A stretch of DNA of 64,000 nt. Source: Hyaloperonospora brassicae (taxonomy: Eukaryota > Oomycota > Peronosporomycetes > Peronosporales > Peronosporaceae). The position numbers and the translations under genes were made by a program. A model generated the notes under the pieces. It made no database searches. It was not told where the DNA came from and saw only the letters and a program-made list of their open reading frames with translations. The stretch's first letter is position 1. Every line of letters begins with the position of its first letter. Location: the NCBI GenBank assembly GCA_947650285.1, contig CANTFL010001260.1, positions 124,001 to 188,000 on the forward strand. Reading direction: 5' to 3'. This document shows, piece by piece, positions 10,827-21,892 of this stretch.

Positions 10827-11927
10827 TTATAATTGGCCTCGCTGTTGCGGCTTTTCAACAGCATCGGACCCTCGCCCTCCAGCTCTTCTTACTGGTGGAC
10901 GATTACTGCGCTCATCACTGCAAGGCTCTGAGCGGGGGATACTGCATCCATATGCGTAGTGTCCCAGTTTATGACAGCGATGGCATCTCACCGATCGCTT
11001 GTCATTCGCAGGGCGAGGTTTCTCGCCCTCGACATTACAGAGGTCCATTGGCTCTGGACCTCCGACCGCTGATCGTCTCTGTGGACGAAACTGGGTCAGC
11101 GTAGTGTGAGCCTGTCTCACAATAAAGTCTTCCTGCTCCGCAGCGAAGATTGCTTCGGAGAGCTTCTCTAGCTCTCCGCGGAACAGGTGGTCACTGACGG
11201 GACCATCGGACAGCCCTTGAATGAATATTGTGATCAATACAAATTCTCTCACAGGGTTCACTACCATGCATCTTGCAAGGTAGCGTACATGCTGAGCGTA
11301 AGCGTGAGCCTTACGCTTACCCTGTTCAATTTCGAGGAGTTCAGATAGTGTCCTGAGCTCTGCCCTGGGAGGCTTAAACGTCTCGCTGAGCAGGGTCTTG
11401 ATGGTCCTCAACGACCCAAATACGTCTGGGTCGTGCAACTTGAGGTTCAGGGCCCAATTCCTGGCGTCCCCTGCCAATTACGACTGAGCGAATGCAAGTT
11501 GCATTCGCTCATCGTCGATACGACGGTCCTCTATGGCATCGTCGACTTCGACGAACCATCTTAACAGGGATTCGTCCTCGGCTCCGTGATACTTGGAGAT
11601 CTCTAGCTTTAAAGACCCCGGTCGACGCTCCCGTGTCGACTGCGCGGACTAAGACTGTTGTTGTCTCAGTTCTTCGTTCCGCTGGTGATCTTGTTGTTGC
11701 AACAAGTTCACCTGCACTCGCGGCTCACCAAGTTCTCGTTGCAAGAACTTGATGATGGCGGTATGTTGCTGGTCCCTATCCCTTGAGGATAGCATGGCCC
11801 AGATAGCTTCTTCTCTAACGGTCAAACTCATTCGTTCGATCGCACTCCATACGATGTCGCTTAAATGAGAGTAGGTTTCACGGGTTCCGTGAAAGCTGTC
11901 GCCGTCTACATCGTCCAACATGTTCAT
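10827..11927 (-). pseudogene. gag, copy A (zinc knuckle intact, two internal stops)
   Basis: The frame starts at the ATG 11925-11927 (MNMLDDVDGDSFHGTRETY), has a Gln-rich segment, and is interrupted by TAG at 11649-11651 and TAA at 11478-11480, both shared with copy B. The capsid-like part includes ISKYHGAEDESLLRWFVEVD and LAGDARNWALNLKLHDPDVF. The C-terminal nucleocapsid knuckle CHRCHKLGHYAYGC is a complete CX2CX4HX4C motif. Copy B has lost the last Cys. Confidence 0.85.
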
Positions 11928-11956
11928 GTTGGGCGATGGGGTTGTGGTCCTTGGAC

Positions 11957-11975
11957 GGACTACAAAGTGCTACCA
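11957..11975 (-). other. primer-binding site, copy A
   Basis: TGGTAGCACTTTGTAGTCC on the minus strand, two bases inside the 5' LTR; TGG fits pairing with a tRNA CCA end. Confidence 0.65.
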
Positions 11976-11977
11976 GG

Positions 11978-12419
11978 TGTAACGGGGCACCGAAATCTAC
12001 CTACTGGATGACCGGTACGGAGTCTACTTCCACTGACGACAGTGGTCGACAGTGCCCTGCTAGGTTTTTTAAGGAAACACAGAGGAAGGAAAGGAGACTT
12101 GGTAGTCAGACTAGTCTCTTGGTAAAAGTAAAACTGTATTAATATAATTAAGTCCTATAACTCCTTGAATCTCTGTTGTCCTGACTTAATTATACCAACA
12201 TAACTATATGTATGATGACGTCTACTCACCACCCATTGCGCGCGTCTAGCAGCGATTGGTAAGTTGATATCATAACTATATCAACCAATGAGTAGACCCT
12301 TCGGTCATCCCAACAATATCACCATGTCTTGTGATATTATATAAAGAATATGCAACGTAATATTCTTTATTGTCGGATTGTTTTAATGACAATCGCATGT
12401 AACGGGCTACCCCGTTACA
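11978..12419 (-). repeat. 5' LTR of copy A (LTR type 1)
   Basis: A 442-bp LTR; on the plus strand it begins TGTAACGGGGCACC and ends GGGCTACCCCGTTACA, so the termini are inverted repeats around TG...CA. Outer flank CTTGCATTATG. Confidence 0.85.
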
Positions 12420-12841
12420 CTTGCATTATGTGACCTCACGCAAAGGTGCACACCGATGCTTTACTCTTCTTTACGGGTCACCGGGCGCAGGGCACGCCCG
12501 ACTAGACAAAATGCAATGCACTTGGCTGAGATCGATTGGGTCGTCATATAAAATGACTCAAGAGGTTTCGTCTATCTGGTGGACCAACATCTCGATCGAC
12601 AAGACTTGAACAGTGCTGTCCATTGGGTCAGCGGCTCGCCACTTAGCCAGGATCCCGTTCTCTTTCGTGGATAACACATTCCTTTACTACTTGTCGCATC
12701 CAGTCGAGGCCACTACAAGCCATTTATATCAAGGTTTGACCTTCAAGCATCGTCGATTTTGTGCGTGGACTTACCGGCAAAGCATACGCCTATTTAAAGT
12801 TTGTACTTTATTACACAGTAAAGAGTAAATATTTTGCTATA
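12420..12841. other. flanking DNA duplicated with copy A, left of the Mutator-like element
   Basis: Non-LTR sequence between the 5' LTR and the inserted transposon; it ends with the 9-bp target duplicate TTTGCTATA (12833-12841). The minus strand has an open piece (ILAKWRAADPTDSTVQVLSI...) that is open in copy B (22386-22592) but stopped by TGA in copy A. I do not recognise it. Together with 14351-14641 it is the original target locus. Confidence 0.5.
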
Positions 12842-12982
12842 GGGAAGCGTTATCCATCCACCACCCAAACTTTAACCCCCCCAAATAAAATCTGATTGGC
12901 TATAATCAACCATTCCGATTGGTCAAAGAGAATAAATGCAACTGTAAGAATTTCAACACCCACAATACACCCACCTTCAAAT
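12842..12982 (+). repeat. left terminal inverted repeat of the Mutator-like element, copy 1
   Basis: About 141 bp, imperfectly complementary to 14195-14341, starting at the base after the target duplicate. Confidence 0.8.
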
Positions 12983-14194
12983 TGCTCATTTTGATCGTCA
13001 AGCTGCTGTTGTCCTTCCATATTGCCGTGGGATGAAACTTGCCTTGGATAATTTTCGACGTTGCTTTGGAACGAGGAGTTCTGACGAGATGGTGATCCGA
13101 CCGTAGTGGGCGGATAACATCGGGCTCTCAGTTGCCGGTGGCCCTGCGTGTTCAAGCCTTCATTGATTGCGTTCATCTATTGCTGTTGTGTGTGAGCATC
13201 GTTGGTCCACACGACTGCGTCTGATCACTCATCATCGACTGGAACGAGTTTACTGCACCCATCGACTGACGTGGTGCAGAGAATGTCGAAATTGTCGGTA
13301 CTATACTGGCTTTTCGCAGATAATGCCGACAATTTGTCGCTGCTATTCGTGCCCGAGATAGTGCTAGAGCGTACTTGAAACTGTGCGCCTGTGAGGCTTG
13401 ATTCATGGAGTAGTTACTTTGCATTCCCCTCGACAAGCCGACTGATGAGCTTGATTCTCGTGATGCAATTGTCGAAGCGTTGACTCGCGCTTGAATACAG
13501 TACAGCGTTGTTGGCTTGGGCCATTTCGACCTGCAAGAGTTTATAAATTTCCTATTCGATTGCAGCTACGTAAGCATTCTAGTGCACAGCACAAGACCCG
13601 GCCAGGAACCGAATAGGATCAAAAAAAGAGTCTGCAACTCATCTCACGACCCCAAATGTCGTCAACACAAAACAGTACGTACCCGCGTCTTCGCCTTTTG
13701 GCACACCTGCACCTCAATATTTGTCGCAAGTTGCCAGATCCTCGTGTCATCCTGCTCTGGATGCGTACTACGCAGATGTCGATAACTAGCAAGACTCCAA
13801 AAGCACAACAAATGAGCCATAAGCAGCTCACACTCTCGCCAGACACTATTGCGATACAGCAACGACCAGCGCACACTCGCTGCAGATACGTTCACCTCAG
13901 AAGTATGTCCTGGGCAACCGATTGCTGCTGCTCCCTCCTCTTTTAACATCGTCCTCTTGTCCTGATCCTCCTCTTGCAACATCGTTCTTGTTTCTCCTCC
14001 TCCCCTTGAATTTCTGCTTCGTCCTCAGCTTCTGCCTCCACCTCTTCTGCATTATCTCTTCTTCCTTCTCCTCTCCTTCTCCTTCTTCTTTACATGCGGA
14101 AACCGAAACGAAGGGACGCCACTGCGCTTCGTCTTTTCCTCAGTCTTCGTCTATGTCGCTTGCCGCCTCCTCCTTTCCGTACGATAAAGGTTTC

Positions 14195-14341
14195 CATTTG
14201 AAGGTGAGTGCATTGTGGGTGCTGAAATTCTTAGAGTTGCGTTCATTTTCTTTGACCGACCAGAATAGTGTATTATAGCCAATCAAAATTAATTTGGGGG
14301 TGGATGATTAACGTTTGGGTGGTGGATGGATAATGCTTCCC
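14195..14341 (-). repeat. right terminal inverted repeat of the Mutator-like element, copy 1
   Basis: About 147 bp; minus-strand reading matches the left TIR with scattered mismatches and a small indel (ATCA insertion after the AAACGTTA block). Confidence 0.8.
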
Positions 14342-14350
14342 TTTGCTATA

Positions 14351-14641
14351 TCGCTGAGTCAATTAAAATGGCTTCCTGTCTTTATCTTGCTTCGATAACC
14401 GAATGAGGGTCCTTCAGCATCCCATGATTCTTCCCACACTTTCATTGTTCTTTGTTCGCCTAGGCAATTACCCCGAACAATTTGGCCGTTTATGATATTG
14501 AGAGTACTTCTCTGTGCATCTTTTACATCATACGAACATCCATGCGACAAAAATACGGATGTTATCCGATCCATTGTCGTATTATCGCTTGTATACCGGC
14601 TTGTGAGCTTTTGAAACGGATCAGGGCTGGTACGTGAGAGT
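14351..14641. other. flanking DNA right of the Mutator-like element
   Basis: Continuation of the interrupted locus up to the LTR. The minus strand has a 71-codon open piece (14359-14574, MDRITSVFLSHGCSYDVKD...) that I do not recognise. It ends AGAGT, the base run that is a perfect target duplication around the corresponding solo LTR at 24557-24997. Confidence 0.45.
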
Positions 14642-15083
14642 TGTAATGGGGCTCGACGACTACGTACTGGTCAACCAGTACGGAGTTTACTATCACTGAC
14701 TGTAGTGATCGTCAGTGCCCAGCTAGGTGTAGAACTACACAGAGAAAGATATAGCGACTAAGGTGAAAGACTCTAGTCTCTTGGTATAAGTAAAACTGTT
14801 ATTTAATACAACTAAGTCCTATCAATCTTGTGTCTCTACTTGTCCTGAGTTAATTATACCAATGTAACTATATGTATGATGACGTCTACTCACCACCCAT
14901 TGCGCGCGTCTAGTAGCGATTGGTGGGTTGATATCATAACTATATCAACCAATGAGTAGACCCTTCGGTCATCCCAACAATATCACCATGTCTTGTGATA
15001 TTATTAAAAGAATATGCAACGTAATATTCTTTATTGTCGGATTGTTTTAATGACAATCTCATGTAACGGGCTACCCCGTTACG
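14642..15083 (-). repeat. chimeric LTR between copies A and B
   Basis: A 442-bp LTR. Left of about 14849 it matches the LTR at 24557-24997 (type 2). Right of about 14863 it matches the type-1 LTRs at 11978 and 21893. The diagnostic G at 14849 is type 2, and the TG at 14863-14864 is like the type-1 LTR of copy B, so the switch lies in these 14 bases. The internal side reads GTTACG instead of GTTACA. It acts as the 3' LTR of element B and stands 5' of copy A's duplicated flank. Confidence 0.85.
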
Positions 15084-15216
15084 TCACACCACCCTCATAT
15101 GATAGGTACCGTGTGACTATCGAAAACTTGGTGGCTACCTGTTGGACACCAGTGGTACAGGAAACCACTTATTTTGTCAGACTCATTCACTCCTGACCTT
15201 GCCTCGCATAGTTAAC

Positions 15217-16641
15217 ATGTCTATGCGAGGTGACCCAAAGACGACACAGCCTGTTGCTGCGCCCGCTTCTGCGGCAGACGACAATTATTCTGCTGCTCGT
15301 TCTTAGCCTGCAGCAGGTGTTGCTGCAGGAGCATGTGGTATCGCACCTCATGCACACAGTGACCCCGAGTTAGGGGTCAGCTACTCTGGCGAGTCAGATG
15401 TGTCTGACTCGAAAAAACCTTTAGAGGCATCGCGTTCACCTGCGGTGCCTCGTCCATCAAGAGACGCGCCTAACGCACGGACTCGCGACATGCTTCACGG
15501 TCTGTTCGGCAGTGATGATGAATTTGGTGATGAGATGGGCTACTCATCACCACGATCAACTCGTGCACCTTCGCACGAGCGATTTGACGATGGTGCGAGC
15601 CGTCTTCATACTGACATCCGTGGTACCGACATGGGTATCACTGTAGAGCGTGATGAGCTGAATCCGTGGCGTTCGCCTGAACAGCTCATCAATAGCTTGT
15701 CTCAAGAGACAAGTCAACACCATCGAATACCCTTATTCGATGCGAGTGAGCTTCACGGCTTGGATCCCAGCGCGAGTAATTTTCGCGCTGACGAATGCTT
15801 TTATCTCGATGCTTTCTTGAAGCATCGATGGTACAATGGCAACCAAAAGCGTGACAAGGCCTCGCTTTTGGCGGCGTGGAACGCGTTCGTCCAAAATGTT
15901 AAGAATTTTGGACGAGAAGGATGGCTTCAAAAACTTGAAGCGGTACGAATCAAGTTTGGAAAGTGAACGCCAACCGGTGTAAGGTACAGGCTGCATCGTT
16001 TGTCAAGTGAGGCAGACATTCCTTGCCTCACTTAGGGAGATCCTTGTGCGAGTTGTGTTGACAACTCGCAACGTGCACATAGGGACGTGTATTCCCTAAG
16101 TTCGCCCTGGGTAAGGGCACACATCTCGGATGAGATGCGGGACGCGATTGCAAGCTTGCAATCCGTCTACAAGCGCCAAAAGCGCGTGTTTACCGATAGG
16201 GCCCTCGGAACAATCGGATGAGTCTCATCATGTTGGTGAACGAGATCGGGCACATCCATTAATAGCTGGGAGCGGGGCTCCCAGCTGTTCCAAGAGGGTG
16301 GATACCCCCGCCACTGGACGAGGTAGCTCGTCCTTGATCCTGAATCGTCACGGTGGTTCAATATACGTCCACGTGAAAGCGTTGACCACCGTGAGAATCC
16401 ATTTGTGGTTCCACCGGCGGTGGAAAGACAAGGTTCGGCTCAACCGTCGGGCCTGCAGGAGACTTTCAGTAACCATTGGCGTTACCTGACCGAGTTGAGG
16501 GCGGACGTCGATCAAGAATACGATCGCCGGCACGGCATGCTGGCGACCGTACGACGTCTACGTACCCATCGGGAGACATACCGATCGGATTTCGCGTTCT
16601 TTCAGGCGGCTCGTCGCGAGACTACGTCTCTGAAGGATTAA
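15217..16641 (+). pseudogene. antisense ORF between 3' LTR and integrase of element B
   Basis: One plus-strand frame runs 475 codons from the ATG at 15217-15219, about 130 bp from the 3' LTR, to the stop at 16639-16641. It has few internal stops: TAG at 15304-15306, TGA at 15964-15966 and several between about 16030 and 16330, mostly antisense to the chromodomain. The longest open stretch (15307-15966) gives an acidic, Ser-rich N-terminus and a helical-looking C-terminus (FYLDAFLKHRWYNGNQKRDK). The end has SGLQETFSNHWRYL and a charged helical segment. SGLQET recurs at the same site in element 1. No known domain recognised; the gene could be an element-encoded accessory protein or an accidental frame. 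Confidence 0.5.
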
Positions 16642-17831
16642 ATTGAGGGTTTGATCCGTGTTCACAAAAATCTATTGGGGATTCTTGAGCGTGCTGGCTG
16701 TCTCCGTTCTCGCAAGAGGCCTCGTACTGATAATACGGGCGGAGACGACCAACATAGAACGTAGGATGCGTGCGCATCCTGCGAGGCAACTCAATCGTGT
16801 ATACATTGCCCTTGCGGTGCAACACACGGAAGGAATCAATATATTTCGACAGTAGTTTACTACTGCCGACATTAGTGACTACATGCCCAGGTAAGTTTAC
16901 CGTAGACAGTAGTACTAGGTCGTTAACCTTAAATGAAAGAACATTTTATCTTCCATGTTTATCTGCGTTTCGTTTCTGGCGGTCCACCACATTTGCGATG
17001 GAGTCCTGAACGAAACGAACTACCGCCTCTCGAGTCAGCAGGAAGTTCTCTGATGACTCGTTGTTGTGTTTTTCAGTGCGCTTCGTGCGCACTGCTAAGA
17101 TATCGTTCTCTTCTTCAACGAGGGTGTCCTCTTTCTCGCTGGCATTATCGTTGACGATTCTGAATATTCCAGCATCGTCATCATTGTCTTATATAGCAGC
17201 AGCGTCGTCGCTACTGCTAGGGTCAGCTGCGTCGACGTCGACATTGTCGACATCGGCATCAAACGTATCGGCATGTGCAATGATACGTGATGAGCAAGAG
17301 CCAAAACGGTTTTTGCTCGAAAGAGTCCCTCCCCCTTAACTCAGAGCCACTCTGTATGAGGGCGGGAATACGTGGGTGGCGTAAGCCATTCACGTAGAAC
17401 GGTGTATGCGTTGTGGACGCATGCACGGAGTTGTTGATGGCAAACTCAACCATCGGCAAGAACTCAATCTAATGTGAAAAGGAGTGGACGTATCCACGAA
17501 GAATTTCTTCGAGGACACGGTTTGTACGTTCCGTCTGATCATCTTTTTCGGTATGGTCAGATGTGGACATCTTTAATCGGGTTCCGAGTGAGCGGGACAC
17601 GGATTGCCAAAACACCGCCGTGAACCGAGGGTCACGGTCGGACACGAGTTCACGGGGTAAACCGTGGAGCTGAAACACAGTGTCGATAAAGACACGCGCA
17701 CAACCGTGGGCGTTGATCGATTCAGAGACTGCAGCAAGATGCACCATCTTGCTGAAACGATCCACAAACACAAGAATACCAACATTCTTGTGATTGTCTT
17801 CGGGGAACTCGAAGCCAAAGTCCATGGACAC
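16167..17831 (-). pseudogene. integrase core, acidic insert, C-terminal domain and chromodomain, element B
   Basis: Core at 17469-17831 (VSMDFGFEFPED, VSDRDPRF, QTERTNR), TAG at 17469-17471, then VEFAINNSVHAST. One C fewer than copy A near 17333 changes the frame into the acidic stretch. The C-terminal domain is at 16622-16825 (YTIELPRRMRTHPTFYVGRL), followed after a frame change by the chromodomain (YLVQWRGYPPSWNSWEP) in the piece 16167-16361. This copy shows what copy A lost to the element 1 insertion. Confidence 0.85.
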
Positions 17832-18996
17832 GGACTTTCAACACTGCCGGGACCGGTAGAGATTGTAAGGGTGCACGGGATGAAGGACTAGGCTTCGCCC
17901 GTTGACAGACCTCGCAAGAACGAATGTACTTGCGAACAAATTGATGCTGGCGGGGAAAGTAAAAGTCACGACTGACCGTGAGGTAAATCTTTTCTCGGCC
18001 ATGATGCCCGCCAGACGGCGCATCGTGACATTTGAACATGATGCGTAATCGCAATTCATCATGAGCGGGAACGACGACACGAGGCGTGTCGTCGGCAACT
18101 GCTGTATAGTACAGAAGGCCATTGCTAGTAGTGTACCGACCCAACGAAGAACGGTATAGACCCGGCAAATTCGACAAGGATTTTTGGGATGAGTTCGCAA
18201 GATGACCCATCAAACGAAGAAGAAGAATCATATCTCCCGCGTATGACTTCCACACGTCGTCGAGTAAAGGCGATGACGGCACACTGACTGACAGTGCCGC
18301 AACAGTGAGCAAGGCCTCACTGTTGGCGCGTGTTGTCGGCTTGAAATCGGGCCGACGTGATAGCGCATCAGAGACGACGTTAAGTCGTCCTGGTATGTAT
18401 TCCACGGAGAAATTGTACTCCGCGAAGAAAGACAGCCACCTCTCCATTCGTTGCGAGAGGTGTGGACTGTTTACGGCCGTGCGTAGTGACGCATGGTCCG
18501 CATATACGATGAACGGTCTATCTCCGAGGAGATAGACGCGGAACTTAGCCAGTGCGTACTTCATGACAAGGAGTTCCTTGTCATGCACTGGATAATTGCG
18601 TTCAGCTGATTGCAGCTGACGCGATTGATAGCAGACGACGCGCTCTGCGCCGTCTGTGTCATACTGCATCAACGCACAGCCGATAGAAAAATCGCTGGCG
18701 TCACAGACCACATGAAAAGGTCTGTCCTGATCTGCAATCGCCAAGATGGGCGATTGCATCAAGCTTTTCTTGATGCTTTCAAAGTAACGCTGACAGTCAG
18801 CGTTCCATGACCACTTCACATCTTTCTTGAGCAAGCAAGAAAGATGAACAGTCATCTCGGCGTAATTGCGCGAGTACTTGTGCAAGTACGCCGCTAAGCC
18901 AAGGAACTTACTAATTCCCTTGACATCGACTGGCACTATCCAGTCGGTGATCGACTTGATCTTTTCGGGATCAGGGCGTACGCCGTGTTTACCCAC
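17722..18996 (-). pseudogene. pol: RNase H and integrase zinc finger, element B
   Basis: Same content as 7807-9081: RNase H with VVCDASDFSIG and YADHASLRT, HHCC finger with HDAPSGGHHGREK and CEVCQRAKP. The frameshift before the integrase core is conserved. Confidence 0.87.
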
Positions 18997-19256
18997 GATG
19001 CACCCAAGAAGTGGTATTTCGCTTGCCGCGAATATACATTTCTTGAGATTGCATACAACTTATGCTTGCGCATAATTTGAAGAACCTGATGAACATGAGT
19101 TCTATGAACCTCAATATCCGTCTTTCCGTCCATATCCCGGCTACGGACGAACACATCGTCGAAGTAACTCGGTGCGAAGTCTCGCACCGGTCTCAACAGA
19201 TTTGTAACACATCTGTTGAATGTTGCAGGAACATTGCTCAGCCCCTGTGGCATCAC
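18936..19256 (-). pseudogene. pol: reverse transcriptase palm/thumb, element B
   Basis: YFDD box in PSYFDDVFVRSRDMDGK. The deletion near 19055 is the same as in copy A. Residues after the box differ from copy A (DIEVHRTHVHQVL against DVEVHRNHVRQVL) because of a local cluster of base differences. Confidence 0.85.
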
Positions 19257-19262
19257 TAGCCA

Positions 19263-19853
19263 CTACCACAGCATACCGCTGGGAGTGCTCACTGCTGTGT
19301 ACGGTATGTCCCGTTCACGCATGAGGATCTGATAGAATACGTCCATCAGATCCATGGACGAAAAGATGGTACTGTTTGACATACTATCTATGATTACGTC
19401 CTTCCTCGGTATCGGCGTTTGAGCCGGTACCGTTGCAGCATTCAACTTGTTGAATGCGTGCACTATCCGCCATCTTCCTGTGGCTTTTCGCACACAGAAG
19501 GTCGGAGAGCTTTGAGGGGAAGTTGATTCCCTCACATGGCCCGCTGCTAAGCGATCGGTAAAGAACTTGTCGATCTCTAGCACCTGTTCACGAGGCAGTG
19601 GCCACTGCTTCATGACATAGTGCTTCGAGCCCGGCTTGAGCTCGATCTCGTGTCGAGTGCCTTTGTCCTTAGGCAACTCGTAAGGCACAGATAGAGGGAA
19701 CACATCCTTGAATCCGATCAAATCCTTATACAAAGGATTTGCCTGGAGCGACTTCCAGGATTGAGATTCATATCTATCAATCCGATTCTTCTCATCGATG
19801 ACGCTTTCGTCCATCGGTGAACTGCTGAGAACCCTCTCGGTCTCAGTAAACAC
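19263..19853 (-). pseudogene. pol: N-terminal reverse transcriptase, element B
   Basis: Equivalent of 9348-9938, ending at the same TAG (19263-19265). One residue differs: GSKHYVMKQWPL here, GSKYYVMKQWPL in copy A. Confidence 0.86.
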
Positions 19854-20587
19854 CGTTGCCGATCGACATCGGTAACGTACTCGTCATCCGCGACGAGTAC
19901 ACAGATCTGCTTGACTTTGCCCCTGCGCAGATCACGCATGAACCTTTTCGGTTCCAGCGTCTGCAATTGAGTTATCTCCGAAGTGACCTTCGGAGGCACA
20001 ACCAGATCAAGCGTGTAAGCGCCTACGCTTGATCCATCATTAACCAAGACATTCAATATCTCGATTACTTCCTGGTAAACCACTTCTACAGGGTCCAGGA
20101 GAGCTTTCTCCACAATGTAGTGATCATCTACATTGTGTTCTTGTACAGTCGTGCTAACGACCCTACCACACGTGAGGCCATCGCACTCACTCGTAGTACA
20201 TTCACGTGAGTGTGGGCGTTCCAAGACATTCTTCAGGTGGTTATCTGAGGAACAAGTGGCAGGTATCGCAACCGATCGATACTGCCAACTCACCCTTGGC
20301 TCGTATTCCCTGAGCCAAGGTAGTCCCAAGATGACATCAAACTTGTCATCCAGGTCGAGTACGATGGAATCATCATCGTACCGTTTATCTTTTAACGTGT
20401 AGTGGATTTCGACTACACGTTTATTCACAGTGATCGATGCGCCTGTCGCTAGGCGCACCGTCATCTTCGTCGGAGGGATCTCCCGCTTCAAGAAGTTGAA
20501 ACTACCTGCCTCTAGCGACTGGCGACGAACAAAATTGTTCAACGCCCCACCGTCTACTAGGGCACGAAGTGACAAGTCTTTTGTCAC
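19718..20587 (-). pseudogene. pol: aspartic protease, element B (DGGA active site)
   Basis: As in copy A, but the active-site segment reads LVDGGALNNF (codon at 20549-20551), so the residue after the catalytic Asp is Gly instead of Ser, Thr or Cys. ILGLPWLREYEP is retained. Confidence 0.83.
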
Positions 20588-20741
20588 TTCTAAATTTAAG
20601 GTGATGAGCGAAAAGTCATCACCAGGTGCAGAGACACACAGAAATTGTGTGTCAGAGCAACCTTCTTCATAAGATTTGCAAATTCTCTTGATGTTGCTGG
20701 ATCAGTAAGGCGCTCCACCCCTACTGACCCCGACCGTTTTT

Positions 20742-21842
20742 TTATAATTGGCCTCGCTGTTGCGGCTTTTCAACAGCATCGGACCCTCGCCCTCCAGCTC
20801 TTCTTACTGGTGGACGATTACTGCGCTCATCACCGCAAGGTTCTGAGCGGGGGATACTGTATCCATATGCGTAGTGTCCCAGTTTATGACAGCGATGGCA
20901 TCTCACCGATCGCTTGTCATTCGCAGGGCGAGGTTTCTCGCCCTCGACATTACAGAAGTCCATTGGCTCTGGACCTCCGACCGCTGGTCGTCTCTGTGGA
21001 CGAAACTGGGTCAGCGTAGTGTGAGCCTGTCTCACAATAAAGTCTTCCTGCTCCGCAGCGAAGATTGCTTCGGAGAGAGTCTCTAGCTCTCCGCGGAACA
21101 GGTGGTCACTGACGGGACCATCGGACAGCCCTTGAATGAATATTGTGATCAATACAAATTCTCTCACAGGGTTCACTACCATGCATCTTGCAAGGTAGCG
21201 TACATGCTGAGCGTAAGCGTGAGCCTTACGCTTACCCTGTTCAATTTCGAGGAGTTCAGATAGTGTCCTGAGCTCTGCCCTGGGAGGCTTAAACGTCTCG
21301 CTGAGCAGGGTCTTGATGGTCCTCAACGACCCAAATACGTCTGGGTCGTGCAACTTGAGGTTCAGGGCCCAATTCCTGGCGTCCCCTGCCAATTACGACT
21401 GAGCGAATGCAAGTTGCATTCGCTCATCGTCGATACGACGGTCCTCTATGGCATCGTCGACTTCGACGAACCATCTTAACAGGGATTCGTCCTCGGCTCC
21501 GTGATACTTGGAGATCTCTAGCTTTAAAGACCCCGGTCGACGCTCCCGTGTCGACTGCGCGGACTAAGACTGTTGTTGTCTCAGTTCTTCGTTCCGCTGG
21601 TGATCTTGTTGTTGCAACAAGTTCACCTGCACTCGCGGCTCACCAAGTTCTCGTTGCAAGAACTTGATGATGGCGGTATGTTGCTGGTCCCTATCCCTTG
21701 AGGATAGCATGGCCCAGATAGCTTCTTCTCTAACGGTCAAACTCATTCGTTCGATCGCACTCCATACGATGTCGCTTAAATGAGAGTAGGTTTCACGGGT
21801 TCCGTGAAAGCTGTCGCCGTCTACATCGTCCAACATGTTCAT
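20742..21842 (-). pseudogene. gag, element B (zinc knuckle damaged)
   Basis: Same start and same two internal stops as copy A. The knuckle reads CHRCHKLGHYAYGY: the last Cys codon (TGC in copy A) is TAC at 20859-20861, so the CCHC motif is lost in this copy only. Confidence 0.85.
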
Positions 21843-21871
21843 GTTGGGCGATGGGGTTGTGGTCCTTGGAC

Positions 21872-21890
21872 GGACTACAAAGTGCTACCA
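21872..21890 (-). other. primer-binding site, element B
   Basis: TGGTAGCACTTTGTAGTCC, identical to copy A, two bases from the LTR. Confidence 0.65.
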
Positions 21891-21892
21891 GG

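Larger units (their letters stand above)
6895..12419 (-). mobile_element. Ty3/Gypsy element, copy A (3' end displaced by element 1)
   Basis: Minus-strand element with gag, protease, RT, RNase H and integrase and a 5' LTR at 11978-12419. Its 3' part (end of the integrase C-terminal domain, chromodomain, antisense ORF and 3' LTR) is separated from the rest by the nested element 1 and lies outside the window. It is a near-identical direct repeat of copy B at an offset of 9915 bp (9916 left of a C-run length difference near 7405-7410). Confidence 0.92.
12842..14341. mobile_element. 1500-bp DNA transposon with long TIRs and 9-bp TSD (Mutator-like), copy 1
   Basis: Left end GGGAAGCGTTATCCATCCAC and right end, read inward on the minus strand, GGGAAGCATTATCCATCCAC. 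The two ends stay similar for about 140-147 bp (12842-12982 and 14195-14341), including the shared GATTGGCTATAAT and AAGAATTTCA blocks. Both sides are flanked by TTTGCTATA (12833-12841 and 14342-14350). Nine-base target duplications with long TIRs are typical of Mutator-like elements. The interior has a Glu/Lys-rich minus-strand stretch (pyrimidine-rich on the plus strand, about 13925-14100) and Gln/Asn/Ser-rich minus-strand pieces (12850-13530), but no transposase I can recognise, so it is probably non-autonomous. Confidence 0.8.

Noticed and set aside
12554..12557. TCAA in copy A against TTGA in copy B, a possible micro-inversion
   Set aside because: Two independent transitions explain it equally well; four bases are too few to decide.
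13922..14278. 118-codon plus-strand ORF with a hydrophobic N-terminus, resembling a secreted protein
   Set aside because: It lies in a pyrimidine-rich tract inside the Mutator-like element and crosses into its TIR; Leu/Ser runs are the translation of CT repeats.
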